From Pseudonocardia hydrocarbonoxydans (lineage in GTDB: Bacteria; Actinomycetota; Actinomycetes; Mycobacteriales; Pseudonocardiaceae), in assembly GCF_006539565.1 (NCBI RefSeq), contig NZ_BJNG01000037.1, forward strand, positions 1 to 64,000: DNA of 64,000 nt, read 5' to 3'. The translations under genes were made by a program, and so were the position numbers. Numbering within the stretch: position 1 is the first letter of the stretch; the number at the start of each line of letters is the position of its first letter. Below the pieces are notes generated by a model. It was not told the DNA's origin. It saw only the letters and a list, made by a program, of their open reading frames with translations, and ran no database searches. Positions 52,752-61,752 of this stretch are shown in pieces.

Positions 52752-53075
52752 GTGCACGACGGCATCCCCGGCTTCGCGATGCCGCACCCGGACGACGTCC
52801 GGCGGGCGGCCGAGTCGCTGCGCCTGCTCGCCGACCCCACGCGCATCAAGATCCTCTGGGCCCTGCTGCACGGCGAGGAGTCGGTCGCGTGCCTGGCCGA
52901 GCTCGTCGGCGCCGCCCCCACCGCCGTCAGCCAGCACCTGGCCAAGCTGCGGCTCGCGGGCCTGGTCGAGGGCCGCCGCGAGGGCACGTTCATCTACTAC
53001 TCGGCGGGCGACGGCGTCCGCGCCCTGCTCACCGAGGCCCTGCGCGCCGGCGCGCCCGCGGCGAGCAGCCGGTAG
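52752..53075 (+). CDS. ArsR/SmtB family metal-responsive repressor
   Basis: A 107-residue winged-helix repressor. It has ESLRLLADPTRIKILWALL, a single Cys in ESVACLAELVG (where CadC/ArsR have ELCVCDL), the recognition helix APTAVSQHLAKLRLAGLV, and the wing EGRREGTFIYYSAG. An N-terminal His-rich segment (MHDGIPGFAMPHPDD) might contribute ligands, as in NmtR-like sensors. It most likely controls the divergent P1B ATPase. Confidence 0.9.
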   Translation: MHDGIPGFAMPHPDDVRRAAESLRLLADPTRIKILWALLHGEESVACLAELVGAAPTAVSQHLAKLRLAGLVEGRREGTFIYYSAGDGVRALLTEALRAGAPAASSR

Positions 53076-53094
53076 CCGGCGGGCGCACCGCCGG
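53076..53094. terminator. Short hairpin between convergent arsR and ptsI
   Basis: CCGGCGG-GCGCA-CCGCCGG, a 7-bp perfect stem directly after the arsR stop. There is no U tract. Confidence 0.4.
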
Positions 53095-53117
53095 CCGGGG
53101 TGATCACCGGCGCCTGA

Positions 53118-54806
53118 TCACGACTGCTTCGCCGCCAGCTCGGCCACCGCACGGCGGGCGGCCATCGGGTCCGGCGCGGCGCAGGCGGCGGTCGCCCGCT
53201 CGCGGCAGTCCTCCAGCGTGGCGGCGGCGAGGCTCGCGCCCACCCCGGCCAGCGCCCCGGCGCCCATCGACAGCGTCGCCATCCCGAGCCCGACGAGCAC
53301 GGGGGCAAGCGTCGGGTCGGCCGCGGCCTCGCCGCACACGCCGACCGGGGTGCCGGTCGCCGCGGACGCCTCCCCGAGCAGGCGCAGCAGCCGCAGCAGC
53401 CGCAGCAGTGCGGGCTGCCACGGGTCGTTGAGGGCGGCGACCGGCCCGGACTGGCGGTCGGCCGCGAACAGGTACTGCGCCAGGTCGTTGGTGCCGACGC
53501 TGGCGAAGTCGACCTCGGCCAGCACCTCGTGGGCGGTGAGCACCGCCGCCGGCACCTCGATCATGACGCCCGCCGACCGGATCCCGTGGGCCCGGCAGCG
53601 CTGTACGAACCAGCGCGCCTCCTCGGCCGTCGCGACCATCGGGGCCATCACCTTCAGCTCCGCGCCCGTCTCCGCCGCGGCGGCGGCGAGGGTCGCGAGC
53701 TGGCGGTCGAGCACGTCGGAGCCGGGGCCGGGGACCCGCGCGACCCGCAGCCCGCGGACGCCGAGCGCGGGGTTCGGCTCGCCGTCGAGGGTGAGGAAGG
53801 GCAGCGGCTTGTCGGCGCCGGCGTCGAGGGTGCGGGCGGTGACCGGCCGAGTCGTGCCCCCACCGCCGGCGGGCGGGCCGGAGAACGCGGAGAGCACCCC
53901 CGCGTAGACCGCCTGCTGGGTCGCGACCGGGGGCTCCTCGGCCGCGGAGAGGAAGGTGAGCTCGGTGCGGAACAGCCCGACGCCCTGCGCGCGCAGCCCC
54001 GCGGCCTTCTCCGCGCCGGGCGTGTCGCCGACGTTGGCCAGCAGCGGCACCACGTGCCCGTCGGACGTCCGCCCGACGCCGTCCCACTCCGCCGCGACCG
54101 CGGCGCCGTCCGTGAGCACCAGGACCTCGGCCACCTCCTCGACCGCGCCGGTCGCGCCGTCGACGACGACCGCGGACCCCTCGACCAGCGACGTCGCCCC
54201 CGCGCACCCGACGACCGCGGGGATGCCGAGCGAGCGGGCCAGGATCGCGGTGTGGCTGGTCGGGCCGCCCTGCTCGGTGACGAGCGCGAGCGCGATGCCC
54301 GGCCGGAGCCCGGCGGTGTCGGCGGGGGCGAGGTCGGCGGCGACCAGCACACACGGCGCGTCGAGGTCGGCGACGCCTGGCGCGGGCAGCCCGAGCAGCT
54401 CGGCGACGATCCGGTCGCGCACGTCGTGGATGTCGCGGGCGCGCTCGGCCATGTAGCCGCCCATGCCGGTGAGCAGGTCGGCGAACGCGCCGGCCGCCTC
54501 GTACACGGCGCGGGCGGCGGTGCGGCCGCCGCCGGTGACCAGGTCGCGGGCGTTGTCGAGCAGGGCGGGGTCGGTGACCATCGCGACGGTCGCCTCCAGC
54601 ACGTCGCGGGCGTCGCCGGACACCGTCGCGGCCCGGGCCTCCAGGCGCGCGGCCACGACGCCGACGGCGGGGGCGATGCGGTCGGCCTCCGCGGCGGGGT
54701 CGGTGGGAGCGGGCCCGGCCGGGGGCTCGCCCGGTGCGTCGGCGACCCGGACGACCCGTCCGCTCGCCCGTCCCGGACTCGCCGGGATCCCGCTCAGTGT
54801 CCGCAT
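53118..54806 (-). CDS. ptsI: PTS enzyme I (phosphoenolpyruvate-protein phosphotransferase)
   Basis: Enzyme I of 562 residues takes phosphate from PEP and passes it to HPr. The active His is in EQGGPTSHTAILARSLGIPAVVG (about residue 185). The PEP-binding C-terminal barrel has VGLFRTELTFL, NPALGVRGLRV, GVMIEVPAAVL and FASVGTNDLAQY. The segment LLRLLRLLRLLG near residue 470 comes from a 9-bp repeat. ATG 54806 follows GGAGCGG. It is divergent from the fru operon. Confidence 0.95.
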   Translation of the reverse strand: MRTLSGIPASPGRASGRVVRVADAPGEPPAGPAPTDPAAEADRIAPAVGVVAARLEARAATVSGDARDVLEATVAMVTDPALLDNARDLVTGGGRTAARAVYEAAGAFADLLTGMGGYMAERARDIHDVRDRIVAELLGLPAPGVADLDAPCVLVAADLAPADTAGLRPGIALALVTEQGGPTSHTAILARSLGIPAVVGCAGATSLVEGSAVVVDGATGAVEEVAEVLVLTDGAAVAAEWDGVGRTSDGHVVPLLANVGDTPGAEKAAGLRAQGVGLFRTELTFLSAAEEPPVATQQAVYAGVLSAFSGPPAGGGGTTRPVTARTLDAGADKPLPFLTLDGEPNPALGVRGLRVARVPGPGSDVLDRQLATLAAAAAETGAELKVMAPMVATAEEARWFVQRCRAHGIRSAGVMIEVPAAVLTAHEVLAEVDFASVGTNDLAQYLFAADRQSGPVAALNDPWQPALLRLLRLLRLLGEASAATGTPVGVCGEAAADPTLAPVLVGLGMATLSMGAGALAGVGASLAAATLEDCRERATAACAAPDPMAARRAVAELAAKQS

Positions 54807-54836
54807 GTCCGCTCCAGATGACTTCGTCGTGACCCG

Positions 54837-54864
54837 TTGACAAACACAGTAAAACCCACATACT
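54837..54864 (+). promoter_or_regulatory. fru operon promoter with overlapping operators
   Basis: TTGACA (54837-54842) and CATACT (54859-54864) are 16 bp apart, a good primary-sigma promoter. The direct repeats ACAAACACAG at 54840-54849 and 54880-54889 overlap the -35 and the leader, and are candidate FruR sites. The whole 95-bp gap is markedly A+T-rich. Confidence 0.65.
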
Positions 54865-54901
54865 CGGTAACAAGCAAGCACAAACACAGGAGCAAACAAA
54901 G

Positions 54902-55663
54902 ATGTACGCAGCGGAGCGGCAGCAGTGGTTGCTCAACCGGACCCGCGAGGCGGGCCGTCTCGACGTGGCCGTCACGGCCGAGGAGCTCGACGTCTCGGCC
55001 GAGACGATCCGGCGCGACCTCGACGCCCTGGAGCGCCAGGGCCTGCTGCGCCGCGTGCACGGTGGCGCCATCCCGGCCGACCTGCTCGGTTTCGAGCCCG
55101 GCATCTCCGCCCGCGACTCGGTGGCCGCGCAGGAGAAGGAGCGCATCGCCAAGGCCGCCCTCGAGGAGCTCGACGGTGCCACCACCGTGTTGCTCGACGC
55201 GGGCACCACCACCGCCCGCCTCGCCGCGCTGCTGCCGACCGACCGCGAGCTGACCGTCGTCACCAACGCCCTGCCGATCGCGTCCATGCTCGCCGCGCGA
55301 CCGAACATCACGCTGCTGATGCTCGGCGGCCGCGTCCGCGGCACCACGATGGCCACCGTCGACGAGTGGGCGCTCGACGTGCTGGGCGACCTCACCGCCG
55401 ACGTCGCCTTCCTGGGCACCAACGGCTTCTCCGCCGAGCGCGGCCTCACCACCCCCGACCGCGCCGAGGCCGCCGCCAAGAAGGCCATGCTCGGCGCCGC
55501 CCGCCGCGCGGTCGTGCTGGCCGACTCCGCCAAGCACGGCGCCGACCAGTTCGTCCGCTTCGGCCGGCTCGACCAGGTCGACGCGCTGATCACCGACACC
55601 GGCCTGACGCCGGACACCGCGGCCGCGCTGTCGGCCGCCGGACCGAGAGTGGTGCGCGCCTGA
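54902..55663 (+). CDS. fruR: DeoR family repressor of the fructose PTS operon
   Basis: A 253-residue DeoR-type regulator. The N-terminal helix-turn-helix is VAVTAEELDVSAETIRRDLDALE, and the C-terminal sugar-phosphate sensor has DAGTTTARLAALL and ADVAFLGTNGFS. ATG 54902 follows AGGAG. It is first in the fruR-fruK-EIIA-EIIBC-ptsH operon and by family precedent responds to fructose 1-phosphate. Confidence 0.9.
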   Translation: MYAAERQQWLLNRTREAGRLDVAVTAEELDVSAETIRRDLDALERQGLLRRVHGGAIPADLLGFEPGISARDSVAAQEKERIAKAALEELDGATTVLLDAGTTTARLAALLPTDRELTVVTNALPIASMLAARPNITLLMLGGRVRGTTMATVDEWALDVLGDLTADVAFLGTNGFSAERGLTTPDRAEAAAKKAMLGAARRAVVLADSAKHGADQFVRFGRLDQVDALITDTGLTPDTAAALSAAGPRVVRA

Positions 55664-56610
55664 TGATCATCACGGTCACCCCCAACCCCAGCCTCGACCG
55701 CACGATCGAGCTGCCGCACCTCCTGCGCGGTGAGGTCCACCGGGCCACCTCGGTGCGCCTGGACCCGGGCGGCAAGGGCGTCAACGTGGCCCGCGCGCTC
55801 ACCGCGGCCGGCCTCGACACGATCGCCGTCCTGCCCTCGGGCCGGGCCCCGGGCGGGCGCCTGACCGGCCTGCTGGACGTGCACGGCGTGCGGGCGGCCA
55901 CCGTCGTCATCGACGGCGCCACCCGCACCAACATCACCCTCGTCGAGCCGGACGGCACCACGACCAAGATCAACGAGATCGGTCCGGTGCTCACCGAGGA
56001 CGAGGTGACCCAACTGGCCGACACGGTCGGGTCCCTGGCGGCCGGGGCGAGCTGGGTCGTCACCTGCGGGTCGCTGCCCGCCGGGATGCCGGACGACTTC
56101 CACGCCGAGCTCGTCCGGCGCACCCGCCGGGCCGGGGTCCGGGTCGCGGTCGACGCGAGCGACGCCCCGCTGCGGGCCGCCTGCGCCGCGGGCCCGGACC
56201 TGATCAAGCCGAACCACGAGGAGCTGGCCGAGCTCGTCGGGCGCCCGCTGGCAAGCCTCGGCGACGTCCTCGACGCGGCCCGTGAGCTGCGCGCCTCCGG
56301 TGTCGGGGCGGTGCTCGTCAGCCTCGGGGCGGGCGGCGCGCTGCTGGTGGAGGACGGCGGCGAGTACCACGCCGTCTCGTCGCCGGTCGCCGTCCGCAGC
56401 ACCGTCGGCGCGGGTGACGCCACCCTCGCCGGTTTCCTCGCGGCCGGCGGCGCCGGCCCCGACGCACTCCGCCACGCGGTGGCCTACGGGGCCGCCGCGT
56501 GCCGCCTGCCGGGCAGTGCGATGCCCGGACCGCACGAGATCGACCAGCACGACGTCCGGGTGGTCTCCCACCCGGACGCCACCCTCGCCCTCACCGGAGC
56601 AGCCGCATGA
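55663..56610 (+). CDS. fruK: 1-phosphofructokinase
   Basis: PfkB-family kinase of 315 residues that phosphorylates fructose 1-phosphate. It starts MIITVTPNPSLDRTIEL and has the GGKGVNVARALTAAG and TVGAGDATLAGFLA signatures, where Asp is the catalytic base. ATG 55663 overlaps the fruR stop as TGATG. Confidence 0.95.
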   Translation: MIITVTPNPSLDRTIELPHLLRGEVHRATSVRLDPGGKGVNVARALTAAGLDTIAVLPSGRAPGGRLTGLLDVHGVRAATVVIDGATRTNITLVEPDGTTTKINEIGPVLTEDEVTQLADTVGSLAAGASWVVTCGSLPAGMPDDFHAELVRRTRRAGVRVAVDASDAPLRAACAAGPDLIKPNHEELAELVGRPLASLGDVLDAARELRASGVGAVLVSLGAGGALLVEDGGEYHAVSSPVAVRSTVGAGDATLAGFLAAGGAGPDALRHAVAYGAAACRLPGSAMPGPHEIDQHDVRVVSHPDATLALTGAAA

Positions 56611-57056
56611 CCGCCCTGATCACCGCCGATCTCGTCGACCTCGACCTCCCCTCGGCCGACCGCCGCACCGCGGTGCGCTCGCTCGCCGAGCGGCTGGAGA
56701 AGGCCGGGCGGGTCACCGACATCGAACGGTTCCTCGCCGACATCGAGGCCCGCGAGGCGCAGATGGCGACCGGCCTGGAGGGCGGCATCGGCATCCCGCA
56801 CTGCCGCTCCGCCGCCGTCACCGAGCCGACGCTCGCGTTCGGCCGCAGCACCACCGGCGTCGACTTCGGCGCCGAGGACGGGCCCGCCACGCTCGTCTTC
56901 ATGATCGCCGCCCCCGAGGGCGGGAACACCGACCACATGACGGTGCTGGCCGCGTTGGCCCGCCGGTTGGTGCGCAAGGCGTTCAAGGACGAGCTGACCA
57001 ACGCCACCGACGCCGGGGCCGTTGCGGACTACATCCAGAAGGAGGTCGCGGGATGA
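56607..57056 (+). CDS. PTS fructose-type EIIA component
   Basis: A 149-residue EIIA of the fructose/mannitol class. The phosphorylated His is in [13 protein letters not shown] (about residue 68). It passes phosphate from HPr to the EIIB domain encoded next. ATG 56607 overlaps the fruK stop, and its own TGA overlaps the EIIBC ATG. Confidence 0.92.
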   Translation: MTALITADLVDLDLPSADRRTAVRSLAERLEKAGRVTDIERFLADIEAREAQMATGLEGGIGIPHCRSAAVTEPTLAFGRSTTGVDFGAEDGPATLVFMIAAPEGGNTDHMTVLAALARRLVRKAFKDELTNATDAGAVADYIQKEVAG

Positions 57057-58500
57057 AGCTCCTGGCGATCACGGCATGCCCCACGGGCATCGCGCACACG
57101 TACATGGCCGCCGAGGCCCTCGAGTAGGCCGCGGCCGACGCCGGGCACGAGATGGTGGTGGAGACCCAGGGCTCGGCGGGCACCACGCCCTTCACCGACG
57201 CCCAGATCGCCGAGGCCGACGCGATCATCTTCGCCGCCGACGTCGCCGTCCGGGACGAGGAGCGCTTCGCGCACCTGCCGGTCGTGCGCACCGGGGTGAA
57301 GAAGGCCATCAGCGGCGCCGAGGGCCTCGTCGCGCAGGCCGTCGAGGCCGCGCGGAACGCCCCGAAGGGCGCCGTCCCGGCGCAGCGCTCCGCCTCGCCC
57401 GCCACCAAGGACTTCGGTCCGGGCTTCGGCTCCCGCCTGCGCGGCTGGCTGATGACCGGTGTCTCCTACGTCATCCCGTTCGTGGCCGCGGGCGGCCTGC
57501 TGATCGCGCTGGGTTTCGCGCTCGGCGGCTACCAGATCACCGACGCGCCGGCCGTCACCGACGGCTTCGACGTCGCCTCGCTGGCCAGCTGGGCCGCGCT
57601 GTTCTTCCAGATCGGCGCGCTCGCGTTCGGGTTCCTGGTGCCGGTGCTCGGCGGCTTCATCGCCTACGCGATGGCAGACCGCCCGGCGATCGTGCCCGGC
57701 TTCGTCGGCGGCGCCATCGCCGCGGAGATCGGCGCGGGCTTCCTCGGCGGCCTGATCGCGGGCCTGCTCGCCGGCGCCGTCGTCATGGGGCTCAAGCGGT
57801 TCTCGGTGCCCAAGGCGATGGCCGGGATCATGCCGGTGGTCGTGTACCCGCTGCTCGGCACGCTCGTCGTCGGCATCGCGATGTTCGTGATCATCGGCCC
57901 GCCGCTGGCCGCGGTGAACACCGGCCTGACGGCGTGGCTGACCGGGCTGTCCGGGGCCAACGCCCTGCTGCTCGGCGCGATCGTCGGGCTGATGATGGCC
58001 TTCGACATGGGCGGGCCGGTCAACAAGGCCGCCTACACGTTCGCGATCGCCGGGCTGGGAGCGGTTCCGAGGCCGGGCTGCTGATCATGGCCGCGGTGAT
58101 GGCCGCGGGCATGACCCCGCCGCTGGCGATGGCGCTGGCCACCGTCGTCCGCAAGAAGCTGTTCAGCGAGGTCGAGCGGGAGAACGGGCGGGCCGCCTGG
58201 CTGCTCGGGGCCTCCTTCATCACCGAGGGCGCGATCCCGTTCGCCGCGGCCGACCCGCTGCGCGTCATCCCGTCGCTGATGGCCGGCTCGGCCGTGACCG
58301 GGGTGCTGTCCATCGCGTTCGGCTCGACCCTGCGGGCCCCGCACGGCGGCATCTTCGTGCTGCCGCTGATCGGCAACCCCTTCGGCTACCTGGTCGCCAT
58401 CGTCGTCGGGACGCTGATCTCCACCGCGCTGGTCGTCGCGCTCAAGAACGCCCGCCGCTCGCCCGCCACCACCGCGGCGCCCGTCGCCGTCGCCGCCTGA
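57053..58500 (+). pseudogene. fruA: PTS fructose EIIBC (fruA), broken by nonsense codon and frameshift
   Basis: The EIIB domain begins [20 protein letters not shown] with the active Cys. Codon 25 is TAG (57125-57127) where a CAG codon would continue [14 protein letters not shown]. The EIIC domain then reads normally ([40 protein letters not shown]) until about 58063. There one G appears to be missing (GCGGTT for GCGGGTT), and the frame ends at 58084. The rest ([21 protein letters not shown] to the end at 58500) continues in the next frame. Both lesions disrupt the permease, so fructose uptake by this system should be lost unless these are sequence errors. Confidence 0.88.
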
Positions 58501-58516
58501 TCCCGGAGGACACACC

Positions 58517-58792
58517 ATGACCGTCGAGCGCCGCGTCACCGTCGGATCGTCGGTGGGCCTGCACGCCCGCCCCGCCACCCTGTTCACCAAGGCCGCCGCC
58601 GCGCAGCCCGTCAAGGTCACGATCGCCGCGGGCGACCGCGGCCCGGTCGACGCCCGCAGCATCCTCTCGGTGCTCGGGCTCGGCGTGGGCAGCGGCGAGG
58701 AGGTGGTGCTCTCCGCCGAGGACGGCGCCGACTCCGAGGCCGCCGTCACCGCACTCGCCGAACTGCTCGCCACCGACCTGGACGCGAGCTGA
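58517..58792 (+). CDS. ptsH: Phosphocarrier protein HPr
   Basis: HPr of 91 residues. The phosphorylated His is H16 in VGLHARPATLFTKAA. The regulatory Ser segment aligns with DARSILSVLGLGVGSG. ATG 58517 follows GGAGGA. It is the last gene of the fru operon and is followed by two hairpins. Confidence 0.95.
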   Translation: MTVERRVTVGSSVGLHARPATLFTKAAAAQPVKVTIAAGDRGPVDARSILSVLGLGVGSGEEVVLSAEDGADSEAAVTALAELLATDLDAS

Positions 58793-58798
58793 CGGACC

Positions 58799-58822
58799 CC
58801 CGGCCGCGTGCCCGCGGCCGGG
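58799..58822. terminator. First hairpin after ptsH
   Basis: CCCGGCCGCG-TGCC-CGCGGCCGGG, a perfect 10-bp stem starting 6 bp after the stop codon. Confidence 0.6.
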
Positions 58823-58830
58823 TCGCACGA

Positions 58831-58873
58831 CGACGGCGCGGTGCCCCTTCCGTCGAGGGGCACCGCGCCGTCG
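58831..58873. terminator. Strong bidirectional terminator between ptsH and gntR
   Basis: CGACGGCGCGGTGCCCCT pairs perfectly with AGGGGCACCGCGCCGTCG (18 bp) around TCCGTCG. It separates the convergent fru/pts operon and the GntR gene. Confidence 0.75.
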
Positions 58874-58894
58874 CGCGTGCAGGGCCGCCGGGCC

Positions 58895-59590
58895 TCAGCG
58901 GTCCAGGGCGTCGTAGGCGTCGAGCAGCTGGGCCAGTGCCGCGTCCAGGTAGTCGGTGACGGCGTCCGCGGCGGCGGCCCGGTCACCGGCCTCCAGCAGC
59001 GCGCAGATCGCGTCGTTGCGGGCGAGGTAGGGCTCGAAGAACTCGCGGACGTCGGGCATGCGGTGGAACACCAGACGCATCTCGGCGAGCAGCAGCCCCA
59101 TCTGCTGGTCGAGCCGTGGGCTGCCGGCGAGGCCGACCAGCGCGCGGTGGAAGTGCTGGTTGGCGCTGCCGACGGCGTTCCAGTCGCCGGCCGCGGCGGC
59201 CGCGTGCCCCTCCTGCACCGCGGTGCGCAGGGCGGCCACCCCGTCCCGGGACCACGCCTCGCCGTACCGGACGGCGGCGGGCTCGATGAGGCGCCGGGCC
59301 CGGTAGACGTCGCGCACGGCGTCGCGGTCGGGTCGGGCCACGAACACGCCGCGGTGCGCCTCGCGCACCAGCACCCGCTCGGCGACGAGCTGGCTCAGCG
59401 CCTCGCGGACGGTGTTGCGGGAGACGGCCAGCGCGGTGCAGACGTCCTGCTCGGGCAGCCGCTCGCCGGGCCGCAGCCGCCCCTCCACCACCTCCTCGCG
59501 GACCGCGTCGGCGACCCGCTCGGCCGTGGTGCTCCGGGCGACGAGGGCCCGCGCGCGACCGAGGGAGGCGAGGGCGTCGACCGAGGTCAT
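58895..59590 (-). CDS. GntR/FCD family regulator of the 5-oxoproline operon
   Basis: A 231-residue regulator. The winged helix is VADAVREEVVEGRLRPGERLPEQDVCTALAVSRNTVREALSQL. The C-terminal FCD helical domain has metal-type His residues (ANQHFHRALVGLAGS, RLVFHRMPD). It is divergent from the NRAMP-pxp operon with a perfect palindrome between them. TACAGT stands 6 nt before ATG 59590. Confidence 0.9.
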   Translation of the reverse strand: MTSVDALASLGRARALVARSTTAERVADAVREEVVEGRLRPGERLPEQDVCTALAVSRNTVREALSQLVAERVLVREAHRGVFVARPDRDAVRDVYRARRLIEPAAVRYGEAWSRDGVAALRTAVQEGHAAAAAGDWNAVGSANQHFHRALVGLAGSPRLDQQMGLLLAEMRLVFHRMPDVREFFEPYLARNDAICALLEAGDRAAAADAVTDYLDAALAQLLDAYDALDR

Positions 59591-59596
59591 GGGTGC

Positions 59597-59602
59597 ACTG
59601 TA
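59597..59602 (-). promoter_or_regulatory. -10 hexamer TACAGT for gntR
   Basis: Minus-strand TACAGT with a 6-nt gap to ATG 59590, leaderless type. Confidence 0.5.
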
Positions 59603-59619
59603 GAAGACGTTCCTCTTGC

Positions 59620-59638
59620 AGGATTGTTGAACAATCCT
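59620..59638. promoter_or_regulatory. GntR operator palindrome
   Basis: AGGATTGTTGAACAATCCT is a perfect 19-bp dyad (9+1+9) in the divergent gap. The TTGTTGAACAA core suits FCD-type GntR proteins. It can control both directions. Confidence 0.75.
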
Positions 59639-59673
59639 TACGCTCACCGAAACTCGGCGTGAGGGAGGCCACA

Positions 59674-60924
59674 ATGACCGAGAACGTGAGGGCAGGGGCC
59701 GAGAACGTGAGGGCAGGGGCCGAGAACGTGAAGGCGGCGATCGGCTCGGCGACGAGCCGGGGCGCGGTGCTCGGGGCGATGTTCCTGATGGCGACGAGCG
59801 CCATCGGGCCCGGGTTCATCACCCAGACCACGACGTTCACCGCGCGGCTCGGCGCGGCGTTCGCGTTCGCGGTGCTGGTGTCGATCCTGGTCGACATCGC
59901 GGTGCAGCTGAACGTGTGGCGGGTGATCGGGGTCAGCGGGCAGCGGGCGCACGAGCTGGGCAACCGGGTGCTGCCGGGCGTCGGCTACGCGCTGGCCGCG
60001 CTCGTCGTCGTCGGCGGGCTGGTGTTCAACATCGGCAACGTCGGTGGCACCGGGCTCGGCGTCAACGCGATGCTCGGCGTCGACGCGAAGATCGGCGGGG
60101 CGATCTCGGCGGCGATCGCCATCGCGATCTTCCTGAGCAAGCGGGCCGGTGTGGCGCTGGACCGGATCGTCGTCGTGCTCGGAACGGTGATGATCCTGAT
60201 GACGGCCTACGTCGCGGTGGTCTCCGGACCGCCCGTCGGCGACGCGCTGCGCCAGACCGTGCTGCCCGACCAGGTCGACTTCCTGGTGATCACCACGCTG
60301 ATCGGCGGCACCGTCGGCGGCTACATCACCTACGCCGGAGCGCACCGGCTGCTGGACTCCGGGCTGACCGGCCCGGAGCACGTCGGTGCGATCTCCCGCA
60401 GCTCGATCGTCGGGATCCTGGTGACCGGTGTGATGCGGGTGCTGCTGTTCCTCGCCGTGCTCGGCGTGGTCGCGGGCGGTGTGGCGCTGGCGGAGGACAA
60501 CCCCGCGGCGAGCGCGTTCGAGGCGGCGGCGGGCCAGGTGGGCCTGCGCGTCTTCGGGATCATCCTGTGGGCCGCGAGCATCACCTCGGTGATCGGCGCG
60601 GCGTACACCTCGGTGTCGTTCCTGACCTCGAGCGGCACCTCACCGCGGCGACGCAACCTGCTCACCGTCGGCTTCATCGCGCTCTCCGCGACGATCTACC
60701 TGCTGGTCGGCACGGCCCCGGTGACCCTGCTGGTGTTCGCGGGCGCGTTCAACGGGCTGATCCTGCCGATCGGGTTCACCGTGGTGCTGTGGGTGGCGTG
60801 GCGGCGCCGCGACCTGCTCGGCGGCTACCGCTACCCGGCCTGGCTGCTCGGCATCGGCGTGCTGGCCTGGGTGCTGACGCTGTACCTGGGCTACCAGTCG
60901 CTCGGCGGGCTGGCGAGCCTGTGA
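59674..60924 (+). CDS. NRAMP-family-like membrane transporter
   Basis: A 416-residue permease with about 11 helices, similar to YcsG-type NRAMP homologues found beside 5-oxoprolinase genes. [20 protein letters not shown] replaces the DPGN metal motif of true NRAMP transporters, so the substrate may be 5-oxoproline rather than a metal; this is inference. The N-terminus carries a 21-bp repeat (AENVRAG twice, then AENVKA; 59680-59731). ATG 59674 follows GGGAGG. Confidence 0.85.
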   Translation: MTENVRAGAENVRAGAENVKAAIGSATSRGAVLGAMFLMATSAIGPGFITQTTTFTARLGAAFAFAVLVSILVDIAVQLNVWRVIGVSGQRAHELGNRVLPGVGYALAALVVVGGLVFNIGNVGGTGLGVNAMLGVDAKIGGAISAAIAIAIFLSKRAGVALDRIVVVLGTVMILMTAYVAVVSGPPVGDALRQTVLPDQVDFLVITTLIGGTVGGYITYAGAHRLLDSGLTGPEHVGAISRSSIVGILVTGVMRVLLFLAVLGVVAGGVALAEDNPAASAFEAAAGQVGLRVFGIILWAASITSVIGAAYTSVSFLTSSGTSPRRRNLLTVGFIALSATIYLLVGTAPVTLLVFAGAFNGLILPIGFTVVLWVAWRRRDLLGGYRYPAWLLGIGVLAWVLTLYLGYQSLGGLASL

Positions 60925-61673
60925 TCGATCTGAACGCCGATCTCGGCGAGTCCTTCGGGCGCTGGACCCTCGGCGACGACGACGCCATGCTCGACGTCGT
61001 CACCTCCGCGAACGTGGCCTGCGGCTTCCACGCGGGCGACGCCACGACGCTGCGCCGCACCTGCGTGGCGGCCGCGGCGCGGGGCGTGGTCGTGGGCGCG
61101 CAGGTCGGCTACCGCGACCTCGCCGGGTTCGGCAGGCGGTTCGTCGACATGGACCCGGTCGAGCTCACCGACGAGGTGCTCTACCAGCTCGGCGCCCTGG
61201 ACGGGATGTGCCGCGTGGCGGGCACGGCGGTGCGCTACCTCAAGCCGCACGGCGCCCTCTACAACGCCGTGGTGCACCACGAGACGCAGGCGCGGGCCGT
61301 CGTCGACGCGGTGCGGGCCTACGACCCGTCGCTGCCGGTGCTGGGCCTGCCCGGTTCGGAGCTGCTGCGGCTGGCCGAGGCGGCGGGGCTGCGCGCGGTG
61401 CCGGAGTTCTTCGTCGACCGCGGGTACACCGCAGGCGGCGCGCTCGTGCCGCGCTCGGAGCCCGGTGCGCTGCTGCACGACGCCGTCGAGGTGGCCGACC
61501 GGGTGCGGCGACTGCTCACCGAGGGCGTGGTGCGGGCGGTGGACGGCACGGACGTGCCGGTCCGGGCGGAGTCGGCCTGCGTGCACGGCGACTCCCCCGG
61601 TGCGGTGGAGATGGCGGTGGCTGTCCGATCGGCCCTGGAGGCCGACGGCGTGCGGCTGGCGGCGTTCGCGTGA
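60921..61673 (+). CDS. pxpA: 5-oxoprolinase subunit PxpA (LamB/YcsF family)
   Basis: A 250-residue subunit of the ATP-dependent bacterial 5-oxoprolinase. It begins [19 protein letters not shown] and has [35 protein letters not shown] and [19 protein letters not shown] 60921 overlaps the transporter stop as GTGA. Confidence 0.95.
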   Translation: MIDLNADLGESFGRWTLGDDDAMLDVVTSANVACGFHAGDATTLRRTCVAAAARGVVVGAQVGYRDLAGFGRRFVDMDPVELTDEVLYQLGALDGMCRVAGTAVRYLKPHGALYNAVVHHETQARAVVDAVRAYDPSLPVLGLPGSELLRLAEAAGLRAVPEFFVDRGYTAGGALVPRSEPGALLHDAVEVADRVRRLLTEGVVRAVDGTDVPVRAESACVHGDSPGAVEMAVAVRSALEADGVRLAAFA

Positions 61674-61681
61674 CCGGCCGC

Positions 61682-61751
61682 CCGCACACGGGTCCGGGGG
61701 TTCGCACACAGGGCCGGGCCCGTGTGCCGGCCCCGGAAGGTGTGTGCGAGC
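61682..61751. repeat. Imperfect 70-bp palindrome between pxpA and pxpBC
   Basis: CGCACACGGGTCCGG and TTCGCACACAGGGCC on the left mirror GGGCCCGTGTGCCGG and GGTGTGTGCG on the right. The palindrome fills the 79-bp gap inside the operon and ends next to the GTG of pxpBC. Confidence 0.7.
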
Positions 61752-61752
61752 C

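Noticed and set aside
57125..57127. TAG in fruA as a recoded amino acid (pyrrolysine or similar)
   Set aside because: No suppressor genes or special context are seen, and a second lesion downstream argues for gene decay or sequence error.
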